Below are positions 7,823 through 16,706 of a stretch of DNA of 64,000 bases, piece after piece. The position numbers and the translations under genes were made by a program. The notes beneath the pieces are model-generated. The model did no database searches and was not told the DNA's origin. It worked only from the letters and a program-made list of their open reading frames with translations. Location of the stretch: assembly GCF_004514425.2 (NCBI RefSeq), contig NZ_MYFN02000007.1, forward strand, positions 248,001 to 312,000. Reading direction: 5' to 3'. This DNA is from Shinella sumterensis (GTDB taxonomy: Bacteria > Pseudomonadota > Alphaproteobacteria > Rhizobiales > Rhizobiaceae). The first letter of the stretch is position 1. The number at the start of each line of letters is the position of its first letter.

Positions 7823-8968
7823 GTGGCCAAACCCCATGACGATGCCCATAAGTCGGGCATTCTGTCCAAAATCCGGCTTTTTTCTCCGATTCTGGCCGGC
7901 GCCACGCTGAAGGAAAGGCTGATCGGCTGCCTCGGCGCGCTTCTGGGTATCTGCGTGACCGGCCTCGTCTGCGGCATGGCGATGGGCAACGGCCCGCACC
8001 TGCCCCTGATCGTCGCGCCCATCGGCGCATCCGCCGTGCTGCTTTTTGCCGTGCCCGCCAGCCCGCTCGCCCAGCCCTGGCCGATTGTCGGCGGCAACAC
8101 GATCTCCGCCTTCGCGGGCGTTGCCATCGCCTCGCTCGTTTCCGATCCCGCGCTCGCCATCGGGCTTGCGGTGGCCCTTGCCATTCTCGTGATGTCGCTG
8201 ACGCGCTCGCTGCACCCACCGGGTGGTGCGGCCGCGCTGACGGCCGTCATCGGGGGCGCGGCGGTCACCCGCGCCGGCTTCTGGTTTCCGCTCGTTCCGA
8301 TCGCGCTCAATTCGCTGATCCTCGTTCTCATCGGCATGGCGTTCCATCGGCTGGCGGGGCGGCAATATCCGCACCGGCCGGCCGCCACGCCGGTCAACAC
8401 GCATGGAACGGCAGACCCGCCCGCGGCTTTGCGGGCCGGCTTCACGGCCGACGATATCGACGCGGCCATCGCGCGCCTCGACGAGACGCTCGATGTCAGC
8501 CGCGCGGATATCGACGCGCTGCTGCGCGAGGTGGAACGGCAGGCGCTGGCGCGGCGCCACGGCGAATTGACCGTGGATGACATCATGTCGCGCGACGTGG
8601 TGACGGTGCATGCCGACGCCACGCCGGATGAAGCGCGGCGCAAGCTTCTCGACCACGATATCCGCACCCTGCCTGTGCTCGACGGCGAAAGCCGCCTTGC
8701 CGGCACCATCGGCCTTCGCGAACTGGCGACGGCAGGGCCCGGGGCGGTGCTTCCCGTGACCGCGGCCGCGACCGCGCGTTCCTCCGACCCGGCGGTTAGC
8801 CTCCTGCCGCGCCTGACGGACGGCACGATCCACGCGGTGGTCGTCATCGACGATGCGGAGCGTGTCATCGGCATCGTCTCCCAGACCGATCTTCTCGCCA
8901 CCCTGGCCAGAAGCCTCTCCCACACCGCACGCACCGGCCTGATGGCCGGCCACGGACAGGGTATCTGA
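7823..8968 (+). CDS. HPP family membrane protein with two C-terminal CBS domains
   Basis: A 381-residue protein. Residues about 25-180 form an HPP domain with four to five hydrophobic helices and the eponymous HPP in LTRSLHPPGGAAAL. Residues about 250-370 hold two CBS repeats, the first beginning VDDIMSRDVVTVHADATPDEA and the second ending DAERVIGIVSQTDLL; together these normally bind adenine nucleotides. HPP proteins include plastid and cyanobacterial nitrite transporters, so transport gated by nucleotide state is a reasonable inference but not shown. GTG 7823 is the start, with AGGA upstream. The preceding 150 bp are AT-rich and probably hold its promoter. Confidence 0.86.
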   Translation: MAKPHDDAHKSGILSKIRLFSPILAGATLKERLIGCLGALLGICVTGLVCGMAMGNGPHLPLIVAPIGASAVLLFAVPASPLAQPWPIVGGNTISAFAGVAIASLVSDPALAIGLAVALAILVMSLTRSLHPPGGAAALTAVIGGAAVTRAGFWFPLVPIALNSLILVLIGMAFHRLAGRQYPHRPAATPVNTHGTADPPAALRAGFTADDIDAAIARLDETLDVSRADIDALLREVERQALARRHGELTVDDIMSRDVVTVHADATPDEARRKLLDHDIRTLPVLDGESRLAGTIGLRELATAGPGAVLPVTAAATARSSDPAVSLLPRLTDGTIHAVVVIDDAERVIGIVSQTDLLATLARSLSHTARTGLMAGHGQGI

Positions 8969-10405
<1,437 letters not shown>

Positions 10406-10419
10406 TCGCTTCGCCCCTT

Positions 10420-10929
10420 TCAGGCAGCCGACGGCCCGGGACCTTCTCCCGGGCCGTTTTCGTTGGCGGGAACGAAACTGCGGTCTTCCAGCCCGCCCGA
10501 GACGAGGCGGAAGGCCGGCCTTTGCTCCGGCGCGGCGTCATCCGCCGACGGCTGGAAATGCACGCGATCCAGCACGAGCCAGTCGCGCCGGCCCTCGGGG
10601 CGGGCAAAGGCGATCCTCTCGCCTTCGCGAAGCCCTAGCAGCGCAAGGCCGTAAAAGGTGGTGATCGGCAGGAAGGCGCCACCGGGCACGTAGGTGCCGG
10701 GAAGGCAGAGCGTGCGCGTATCGGTGAGCCCGCTTGCGCAGTGGAAGGTCACGCGCGCATCGATCATTGCAAGCCCAGAGGGCACGGAGCCACATTCCGG
10801 CAGGCGGGCGCTGGCAAGCTTGCGGTCGAGCAGCGCCTGCCATTCCCGTGTCAGCGGCGGGCGGCCGCGCGCCATCTTTTCCAGCACATAGGCGTCGCGC
10901 GCCACTAGCATTCCCGGTTCGCGTTTCAT
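10420..10929 (-). CDS. Rnk-like GreA/GreB C-terminal domain protein, longer form
   Basis: A 169-residue protein. The N-terminal part is a short helical region (LLDRKLASARL) and the C-terminal part a GreA/GreB-type FKBP-like domain (RVTFHCASG ... GTYVPGGAFLPITTFYGLALLGLREGERIAFARPEG). Rnk-type proteins bind the RNA polymerase secondary channel region and affect nucleotide pools. About 35 residues follow the domain, including a proline/glycine tail encoded by the gdhA terminator. The start at 10929 has GGAG six bases before it; 10971 and 10941 are alternatives. A second Rnk-like gene lies just upstream on the same strand, a tandem paralogue pair. Confidence 0.72.
   Translation of the reverse strand: MKREPGMLVARDAYVLEKMARGRPPLTREWQALLDRKLASARLPECGSVPSGLAMIDARVTFHCASGLTDTRTLCLPGTYVPGGAFLPITTFYGLALLGLREGERIAFARPEGRRDWLVLDRVHFQPSADDAAPEQRPAFRLVSGGLEDRSFVPANENGPGEGPGPSAA
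10431..10460 (+). terminator. gdhA terminator, inside the 3' end of the convergent gene
   Basis: An 11-bp perfect stem (10431-10441 with 10447-10457, ACGGCCCGGGA/TCCCGGGCCGT), 5-base loop, then TTTTC. It begins 25 bp after the gdhA stop and lies wholly within the coding region of the convergent Rnk-like gene, encoding its Pro-Gly-rich tail. Confidence 0.8.
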
Positions 10930-11087
10930 CGTGTTCTCCATCCGCCCGGAGGGCGGGTTCCAGATATCCATGGTGGAGAGCCCCCCTGGCCGTGCACGGC
11001 ACAGGGGGTCACGATCCTGCGACGAGGCAGCCTCCGATGCGCCCGGATGCGGGAAAAGTCAGGAATTTCATGGCGTTCTTCGCGATC

Positions 11088-11510
11088 CTAAGACGCGTGG
11101 GCGTCCGGCACGCCGTCATGCACGGCGATGACCGCGAGGCGGCGCGGTTTACCGTCCCGCGCGGCCCATTCGATCCCATGACCGGCCGACATGCCGATGA
11201 GCGCAGCGCCGACCGATGTCAGCACGGAGATGCGCTTGCGGGCGATATCGGCATCCTTGGGAAAGACAAGCTCGGCCGTCTGCGGCGGCTCCTCGTCGAT
11301 CCGGAATTCGACGACGGAGCCCATGCGCACGATGCCGGGCGCCATGCGCGCATCATCGATGACCCTGGCGCGGTCGAGCTCGGTCGCCAGCTGCTCGGCC
11401 GAATGCGGATCGCGCTCGGCCAGCATGTCGGCGAGATTGGACAGGCGCGCATGTTCGGAACGCGCGATGGTGATGGCGGGCAGGCGGGTGCCCTTGGTCT
11501 TTGCGGTCAT
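11088..11510 (-). CDS. rnk: Rnk-type nucleoside diphosphate kinase regulator
   Basis: A 140-residue protein close to the E. coli Rnk length (136). The N-terminal helical segment is ITIARSEHARLSNLADML, and the C-terminal GreA/GreB-like domain includes MGSVVEFRIDEEPPQTAELVFPKDADI...ISVLTSVGAALIGMSAGHGIEW; the LTSVGAALIGMSAG motif is diagnostic of the Rnk/Gre C-terminal fold. In E. coli Rnk affects Ndk levels and binds RNA polymerase without a long coiled coil. GAGG lies five bases before the 11510 start. It is followed at about 160 bp by the longer Rnk-like gene on the same strand. Confidence 0.85.
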   Translation of the reverse strand: MTAKTKGTRLPAITIARSEHARLSNLADMLAERDPHSAEQLATELDRARVIDDARMAPGIVRMGSVVEFRIDEEPPQTAELVFPKDADIARKRISVLTSVGAALIGMSAGHGIEWAARDGKPRRLAVIAVHDGVPDAHAS

Positions 11511-11903
11511 GGAAACCTCACGACACGGTACTTCGCGGCCCAGCGGGCACACGGAAATCTGAAACAGGGGGATGATGTCGCGCTTTACCGGTGCGGTGTC
11601 TGCAAATTCACAGAACCGCAATGCCCCGCGGCCGGGGCGCGACGCGACCGAGCCGAGGGGCTAGTGTCCTGCGAGAGGAAACAACCGTTTCAGGAACCGG
11701 GCAATGGAAGGCGTCGTCATCATGCCCATATGATGGGGTGAGCAGGGGCGCAAAGTCAAGTCGAAGGCGGCAGAGGTGGTTGTCGCCAACCGGATCCGGA
11801 GCCGCCAGCGCTGAATTCGTTTGCTGAAGGGGCGAAAGCGCGCAATCCTCGCCCGACGGTGTTCTCGCATGGGCCCGATGGCGTTCTCGCAAGGGGATGG
11901 ATC
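11511..11903. other. Divergent intergenic region with structured leader and 22-bp tandem repeat
   Basis: 393 bp without a recognised gene, between rnk and the 5-FTHF cyclo-ligase. On the + strand it can fold a hairpin CATCAT/ATGATG (11718-11723 with 11730-11735) and a two-level hairpin GGCGGC/GCCGCC (11766-11771 with 11801-11806) enclosing GGTTG/CAACC (11778-11782 with 11787-11791). The perfect palindrome CCGGATCCGG (11790-11799) competes with the inner stem. Next come two imperfect copies of a 23-base unit (11851-11873 and 11873-11895, 20 of 23 identical, period 22), the second ending in the ribosome binding site. No small protein or known RNA family is evident. Confidence 0.5.
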
Positions 11904-12602
11904 ATGGATGACGATAACAAGCCCGCTTCCCTCGCCTCGCCGGCCTGCTTCCTGCACGAGGTCGACCCCGCCTATGCCGGCCTGCCTAACCCCGCCGCCC
12001 CGCGTGACTGGCCGCAGGTCAACCGCTGGCGCAAGGCCGAGCGGGACCGGCTGATCGCCGCGCGTCTTGCCGTGCCGGCCGAGACACGGGCGGCGTTCGG
12101 GGCCTCGATCGCCGAACAGGTGCTGGCGGAGATCGGTGCGGCCGCGGGGCTCGTGGTCAGCGGCTACTGGCCGTTTCGCGGCGAACCGGACCTGCGCCCG
12201 CTCCTGCAAAACCTCGCCGGCTCGGGCGCGCGAACCGCGCTGCCGGTGGTGATCGCCAAGGGCCAGCCGCTGGAATTTCATGCCTGGCGGCCGGGCGATC
12301 CGCTTGAACGGGGCGTGTGGAACATCCCGATCCCCGCCGCGCATGCGCCCGTCATTCCCGATATCGTGCTCGCGCCCGTCGTCGGCTATGACCCGGCCTG
12401 CTACCGGCTGGGCTATGGCGGCGGCTTCTTCGACCGCACACTCGCCGCCCTGCCGCGCAGGCCGCGCGCTATCGGTGTCGGCTACAGCGGCGCGCGGTGC
12501 GCGACGATCCATCCACAGCCGCACGACATTGCGATGGACGTGATCGTGACGGAAAACGGGGTCGTGCGGCCCTATGCCTCCACCACCCGCGTCTTGACGT
12601 AG
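11904..12602 (+). CDS. 5-formyltetrahydrofolate cyclo-ligase family protein, divergent form
   Basis: A 232-residue member of the 5-FCL (YgfA/MTHFS) family, which converts 5-formyl-THF to 5,10-methenyl-THF with ATP. Family features are a basic helix NRWRKAERDRLIAARL at about 50-65, SGYWPFRGEPDLRPLL, and the ATP/folate loop LGYGGGFFDRTL. An extension of roughly 45 residues precedes the catalytic domain (FLHEVDPAYAGLP), so this is probably a paralogue of the housekeeping enzyme, and its substrate could differ. ATG 11904 has AGGGG upstream. Its 3' end overlaps the convergent MFS gene by 31 bp. Confidence 0.8.
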   Translation: MDDDNKPASLASPACFLHEVDPAYAGLPNPAAPRDWPQVNRWRKAERDRLIAARLAVPAETRAAFGASIAEQVLAEIGAAAGLVVSGYWPFRGEPDLRPLLQNLAGSGARTALPVVIAKGQPLEFHAWRPGDPLERGVWNIPIPAAHAPVIPDIVLAPVVGYDPACYRLGYGGGFFDRTLAALPRRPRAIGVGYSGARCATIHPQPHDIAMDVIVTENGVVRPYASTTRVLT

Positions 12603-13825
12603 AGCGCGCGCCCGGCAAACCAGCCGTTGACGGACGCGCCCAGGCCCAGCAGCACGAAGAGCGCGGCGCTCCAGGCAAAGCTGCCCGTCCAGCCGCGAAT
12701 GAGGCCGACGACGAGCGGGCCGATGGCCGCGAGCAGATAGCCGACGCATTGCGCCATGCCGGAGAGATGCGCGGCGACGATGGGTTCGGGCGAGCGCAGA
12801 ACGATGACGGTGAGCGCCACCGCGATCAGCCCGCCCTGCCCGATGCCCTGCAGCGCCGCCCAGAACCAGACGGACCACAGCGGCGCGAAAAGCAGGCCGA
12901 TCAGCGCGACGACGGCGACGGCACACAGCGCGACATTGATCAGCCGCTGGTCGCGGCCGCGCACCGCCAGATGCGGCGCCACGAGGCAGGCGACGGCCTG
13001 CACCATGACGGAGACCGAGACGACGGCACCGGCCGTCACGCCATCGAGGCCGCGTTCGCGCAGGATCGGCACCAGCCAGCCGAAGACGCAATAGGCAAGC
13101 GCGGATTGCAGGCCCATGAACAGCGTGACGTGCCAGGCGAGACGATCACGCCACAGGCCTTCGACACGCACGGCCACGCGGCGGACCTGGCCGCGGCTCA
13201 TCACCACCTGCGGCAGCCAGAGCAGGCTGACGACGAGGGCCGGCAGCGCCCACACCGCCAGCGCGGCGGGAAGCGAGCCGCCGAGCACGTGTTCGATCGG
13301 CAGCGTCAGCCCGGCGGCGCCGGCCGCACCGGCGCACATGGTCATGGTGTAGAGGCCCGTCATCAGCGCGGCCTTGTCGGGAAAATCGCGCTTGACCAGG
13401 CCGGGCAGCAGCACATTGCCGACCGCGATGCAGGCGCCGGCAAGTGCGGTGCCGAGGAAGAGCAGAGGAATGGAGGAGAGACCGCGCATGCCCGTGCCGA
13501 GCGCCAGCAGCACGACCACGCCCAGCAGCGTGCGCTCCGTGCCGATTCGCTGGGCAAGACGCGGCGCAAGCGGCGAGAAGAGGCCGAGGCAGACGACGGG
13601 CAGCGTCGTCAGCAGGCTGGCCCCGGTGGCCGACAGGCCGAGCACTTCGCGGATTTCCGGCAGGAGCGCCGACGCGCTGGAAAACAGCGGCCGCAGGTTG
13701 AAGGCGATGAGCATGAGGCTCAGGCCGAGCAGGAAGCGCGCGAGACCGCTTTTCGGCCGGTGCGGCACGCTTCCTTCTTCGGCTTCCATGCGCTCGATGG
13801 AACCGGGATCGGGGCGCGCGGTCAT
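12572..13825 (-). CDS. CynX/NimT-type MFS transporter
   Basis: A 417-residue 12-helix major facilitator of the CynX family (cyanate/2-nitroimidazole-type carriers). The family motif LIAFNLRPLFSSASALLPEI is in helix 1, MFS motif LAQRIGTERTLL follows helix 2, and FMGLQSALAYCVFGWLVPIL is the expected start of the second half. The substrate is unknown. Its start overlaps the stop of the upstream GntR gene by ATGA, so the regulator and carrier form one unit in which the regulator probably controls the carrier. The C-terminal codons overlap the convergent 5-FCL gene. Confidence 0.87.
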   Translation of the reverse strand: MTARPDPGSIERMEAEEGSVPHRPKSGLARFLLGLSLMLIAFNLRPLFSSASALLPEIREVLGLSATGASLLTTLPVVCLGLFSPLAPRLAQRIGTERTLLGVVVLLALGTGMRGLSSIPLLFLGTALAGACIAVGNVLLPGLVKRDFPDKAALMTGLYTMTMCAGAAGAAGLTLPIEHVLGGSLPAALAVWALPALVVSLLWLPQVVMSRGQVRRVAVRVEGLWRDRLAWHVTLFMGLQSALAYCVFGWLVPILRERGLDGVTAGAVVSVSVMVQAVACLVAPHLAVRGRDQRLINVALCAVAVVALIGLLFAPLWSVWFWAALQGIGQGGLIAVALTVIVLRSPEPIVAAHLSGMAQCVGYLLAAIGPLVVGLIRGWTGSFAWSAALFVLLGLGASVNGWFAGRALYVKTRVVEA

Positions 13826-14496
13826 GACAGCAGCAGCCGGTCGAGGGCGGAAAGCACGGGCGCCGTGAGCGCGCGCACGGCGGCATCCGCCGCATCAGGG
13901 CTGCCGGCCGCAATGGCATCGATGATGGCAGCGTGGGCCGCCGCATCAGGCTCCGGCAGGTCCGCGCCGAGCGTCGCCGCGATGGTCTCGGCAATCAGCG
14001 TGGCGAAGAAATCGTACATGCCAATCAGCACGCTATTGCGCGAGGCCGCGACGACGGCGCGATGGAAGGCGAGGTCGCGCGCGATGAAGTCGGCGCCATC
14101 AGAGGGGCCGCGGGCAGCCAGCAGCACCCGCAGCTTTGCGATATCGGCGGCATCGTGCCTGATCGCGGCGAGGCGAGCCGCCTCCGTATCGAGCGCAAGC
14201 CGCGTCTCGAACTGGTCACGCAGGCCGGCGCGCCGCGCCATGACCAGCGGGCCCGCGGCATCGGCGACGGACAGGACATAGGTGCCCGAGCCCTGCCGCG
14301 TTTCGAGATAGCCTTGCGAGACCAGAACACGCACCGCCTCGCGCACCGTGCCGCGGCTGACGGACAGCATGGCGCACAACGTCGCCTCGTTGGGAAGCTT
14401 TTCGCCCACCGCCCAGCGACGGGAGAGGATTTCGGCGCGGATCGCCTGCGCGGCGGTCTCCGCGAGAGACGTCTTGCTGATCGTCTGCATCGTCAA
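13822..14496 (-). CDS. GntR family regulator, FCD (FadR) subgroup
   Basis: A 224-residue regulator: an N-terminal winged helix-turn-helix (residues about 10-72; NEATLCAMLSVSRGTVREAVRVLVSQGYLETRQGSGTYV) and a C-terminal all-helical FCD ligand domain whose metal-binding residues include the Asp/His of ARDLAFHRAVVAAS. FCD regulators respond to small organic acids or sugar acids. It is co-transcribed with the CynX-type carrier through a 4-bp overlap. A perfect TCATC-A-GATGA palindrome ten bases upstream of its start is a candidate autoregulatory operator. A slightly shorter start (Met3) is possible. Confidence 0.87.
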   Translation of the reverse strand: MTMQTISKTSLAETAAQAIRAEILSRRWAVGEKLPNEATLCAMLSVSRGTVREAVRVLVSQGYLETRQGSGTYVLSVADAAGPLVMARRAGLRDQFETRLALDTEAARLAAIRHDAADIAKLRVLLAARGPSDGADFIARDLAFHRAVVAASRNSVLIGMYDFFATLIAETIAATLGADLPEPDAAAHAAIIDAIAAGSPDAADAAVRALTAPVLSALDRLLLS

Positions 14497-14505
14497 CTCA
14501 TAAAA

Positions 14506-14516
14506 TCATCAGATGA
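14506..14516. promoter_or_regulatory. Candidate operator palindrome TCATCAGATGA
   Basis: A perfect 11-bp palindrome (TCATC A GATGA) ten bases before the GntR start codon, in an AT-rich stretch. FCD-GntR repressors commonly bind short palindromes in their own promoters; binding here is inferred. Confidence 0.5.
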
Positions 14517-14803
14517 CTTGCAGTAGAGGGTTTTGACGGTGATGCCAAGTGGCTTTGGTGTCGGGCACGTTTATGCACGCGGCACTCTTCAGCGGCATAT
14601 TGGAACCATCGCGATACGGACCGCGCCGACCAGCAACTGAGTAGGATAACCGGCAGGGAAATCTCTCTCTCTTCCCTGCGTGGCAAGCGACGAACGATCG
14701 CTCTTATTGCATGCGACCAGCGGTGACGCCTCCGTGTCGGTCGACGGCGCGCGGCTTCGTGCACCCCGGCGATTGATGGCATCGTCCAGACGCTGTATTT
14801 GTC
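14517..14803. other. Intergenic region between divergent GntR genes
   Basis: About 290 bp with no supported gene. The short frames on either strand lack ribosome sites and family features. It should hold the outward promoters of the two GntR genes. It is bounded by two palindromes, TCATCAGATGA on the left and TTGTCGACAA on the right. Nothing else was recognised. Confidence 0.5.
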
Positions 14804-14813
14804 TTGTCGACAA
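14804..14813. promoter_or_regulatory. Candidate GntR operator TTGTCGACAA
   Basis: A perfect 10-bp palindrome 14 bp before the second GntR start. Its core TGTCGACA recurs at 15538-15545 upstream of the DapA-family gene, matching a regulator that controls both itself and the catabolic genes. Confidence 0.6.
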
Positions 14814-14826
14814 CAGGATATCCCCG

Positions 14827-15519
14827 ATGAGCGACACCCTCTCCGAACGCAAGCGCGGCTCCGGCGCCAGGATGGTCTATGACCTCCTGCGCGACGAGAT
14901 TCTCGACCTGAAGCTCGCGCCGGGCAGCCCGATCGACGAGGTGCAGCTTGCCGAGCGCTTCGGCATGTCGCGCACGCCGATCCGCGAGGCGCTGGTACGG
15001 CTTTCCGGCGAGGGGCTGATCGAGACGCTGCCGAACCGCTCGACCATGGTATCGGCCATCGACTTCCTGAATCTCAGCCCGCTCTTCGACGCGCTGGTGC
15101 TGATGTACCGCGTGACGACGCGGCTGGCCGCGCAGAACCACCGCGCCGAGGACCTTCCGGCCCTTCACCGCCTGCATGCCGAATACGCGGCCACTGTGGC
15201 CGCGCGCGACACGTCAGCGATGATCGCCACCAACGCCGCTTTCCACGCCGCCATCGCGGAGGCGGGCCGCAACCCCTATTTCACCGGCCTGTTCAGCCGG
15301 CTGCTCGATGAGTCGCGACGCATGCTGCACCTCTATTACCGCTCCTACGAGGAGCAGTTCCCGCAACGCTTCGTCGACGAGCACGCCGACATCATCGCCG
15401 CCATCGAGGCGCGCGACCTCGACGCGGCCGACCGGCTGGGCAAGACCCATGCGGAGGCGATCGTCGCGCAGGTGCAGGCGCTGTTCAGCCGCAACGACAG
15501 GCTCGATATCCCGCTTTAA
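14827..15519 (+). CDS. GntR family regulator, FCD subgroup (candidate HypR-like)
   Basis: A 230-residue FCD-type GntR protein. The winged helix-turn-helix covers about residues 10-75 (LAERFGMSRTPIREALVRLSGEGLIETLPNRSTMV) and the FCD domain has metal-ligand candidates in NAAFHAAIAEAGRN and HADIIAAI. It lies directly upstream of the DapA-family gene on the same strand, so it is probably the local regulator of the catabolic island. ATG 14827 with AGGA upstream was chosen over a longer frame that would cross the TTGTCGACAA palindrome. In S. meliloti hydroxyproline genes are controlled by a GntR protein (HypR), but orthology is not established here. Confidence 0.87.
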   Translation: MSDTLSERKRGSGARMVYDLLRDEILDLKLAPGSPIDEVQLAERFGMSRTPIREALVRLSGEGLIETLPNRSTMVSAIDFLNLSPLFDALVLMYRVTTRLAAQNHRAEDLPALHRLHAEYAATVAARDTSAMIATNAAFHAAIAEAGRNPYFTGLFSRLLDESRRMLHLYYRSYEEQFPQRFVDEHADIIAAIEARDLDAADRLGKTHAEAIVAQVQALFSRNDRLDIPL

Positions 15520-15537
15520 ACACGCTCGAATCTTTTC

Positions 15538-15545
15538 TGTCGACA
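15538..15545. promoter_or_regulatory. Second TGTCGACA palindrome upstream of the DapA-family gene
   Basis: TGTCGACA in the context TTTTCTGTCGACAAATAG, 91 bp before the DapA-family start codon. It shares its core and right flank (TGTCGACAA) with the palindrome before the GntR gene. Confidence 0.5.
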
Positions 15546-15635
15546 AATAGAATACAAACTGATATATCACGCTGCAGAACGATGATTGGCGGCGCGGACG
15601 CTGCCGACATTCCCAAAGCCCCAGAGGAGACCGAC

Positions 15636-16598
15636 ATGAAGGCGCAGATTTTTTCCGGCGTGATCCCCGCCCTGATGACGCCCTGCAAGGACGACCGCAC
15701 GCCGGATTTCGACGCGCTGGTGCGCAAGGGCAAGGAGCTGATCGGCAAGGGCATGTCGGCCGTGGTCTATTGCGGCTCGATGGGTGACTGGCCGCTGCTC
15801 ACCGACGCGCAGCGCATGGAAGGCGTGGAGCGACTGGTGAAGGCCGGCATTCCCGTCATCGTCGGCACGGGCGCCGTCAACACCGCCTCGGCCGTGGCGC
15901 ATGCCGCCCATGCGCAGAAGGTCGGCGCACAGGGCCTGATGGTCATCCCCCGCGTGCTGTCGCGCGGTTCCGTCATCGCCGCGCAGAAGAACCACTTCAA
16001 GGCCATCCTGAGTGCCGCGCCGGATCTGCCTGCCGTCATCTACAACAGCCCGTATTACGGCTTCGCCACCCGCGCCGACCTGTTCTTCGCGCTGCGCGAG
16101 GAGCACAAGAACCTCGTGGGCTTCAAGGAATTCGGCGGCGCGGCCGACATGCGCTATGCGGCCGAGACGATCACCAGCCGCGACGACGACGTGTCGCTGA
16201 TGATCGGCGTCGATACCTGCGTGTTCCACGGCTTCGTCAATTGCGGCGCCGTCGGCGCGATCACCGGCATCGGCTGCGTGCTGCCCAAGGAAGTGCTGCA
16301 CCTGTGCAGCCTCGCCCAGGGCGCGGCCAAGGGCGACCCGGACGCGCGCCAGCGTGCGCTGGAGCTGGAATCGGCGCTTGCCGTGCTCTCCTCCTTCGAC
16401 GAAGGCCCCGATCTCGTGCTCTATTTCAAGCACATGATGGTGTTGAAGGGCGACGCCGAATACACGCTGCACTTCAACGAGACCGACGCGCTCTCGGAAA
16501 GCCAGCGCGGCTATGTCGAAAGCCAGCTGAAACTGTTCGACACCTGGTACGCCGCCTGGAGCCAGCTGCCGGGCGCCGTGCAGAGCTACAAGGTCTGA
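15636..16598 (+). CDS. DapA-family lyase, probable HypD-type pyrroline-hydroxy-carboxylate deaminase
   Basis: A 320-residue class I aldolase-fold enzyme. The catalytic Tyr136 (VIYNSP) and Schiff-base Lys164 (VGFKEFGG) correspond to DHDPS Tyr133/Lys161, but the substrate loop differs from true DapA. The sequence resembles the rhizobial HypD group that turns 1-pyrroline-4-hydroxy-2-carboxylate into 2-oxoglutarate semialdehyde. An alternative is 5-dehydro-4-deoxyglucarate dehydratase, which gives the same product. The nearby semialdehyde dehydrogenase fits either. GAGGAG precedes ATG 15636, and a terminator follows at once. The epimerase and hydroxyproline dehydrogenase of the pathway are not in the window. 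Confidence 0.82.
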   Translation: MKAQIFSGVIPALMTPCKDDRTPDFDALVRKGKELIGKGMSAVVYCGSMGDWPLLTDAQRMEGVERLVKAGIPVIVGTGAVNTASAVAHAAHAQKVGAQGLMVIPRVLSRGSVIAAQKNHFKAILSAAPDLPAVIYNSPYYGFATRADLFFALREEHKNLVGFKEFGGAADMRYAAETITSRDDDVSLMIGVDTCVFHGFVNCGAVGAITGIGCVLPKEVLHLCSLAQGAAKGDPDARQRALELESALAVLSSFDEGPDLVLYFKHMMVLKGDAEYTLHFNETDALSESQRGYVESQLKLFDTWYAAWSQLPGAVQSYKV

Positions 16599-16617
16599 GA
16601 CGCAAACCGCATGACCG

Positions 16618-16645
16618 AAAAGCCCTCCGCGTGGAGGGCTTTTTT
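16618..16645 (+). terminator. Rho-independent terminator after the DapA-family gene
   Basis: An 11-bp stem AAAAGCCCTCC/GGAGGGCTTTT (16618-16628 with 16633-16643), 4-base loop GCGT, then a T-run. It lies 20 bases after the stop codon and could also serve the convergent dehydrogenase gene, since A-rich sequence precedes the stem. Confidence 0.92.
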
Positions 16646-16706
16646 GTTGGTAATCTCACCTTGGGCGTTCCGTTATCCTTCGCCGGCTAACGAAGTTGCG
16701 GTTTCA

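Noticed and set aside
11511-11903. 6S RNA gene upstream of the 5-FTHF cyclo-ligase
   Set aside because: The context is suggestive, but I cannot see the long rod with a large central bubble, and the cyclo-ligase looks like a paralogue. It was kept as a structured region only.
15636-16598. Naming the DapA-family gene dapA
   Set aside because: Its substrate loop and neighbours differ from lysine-pathway DapA; the catabolic HypD/dehydratase group fits better.
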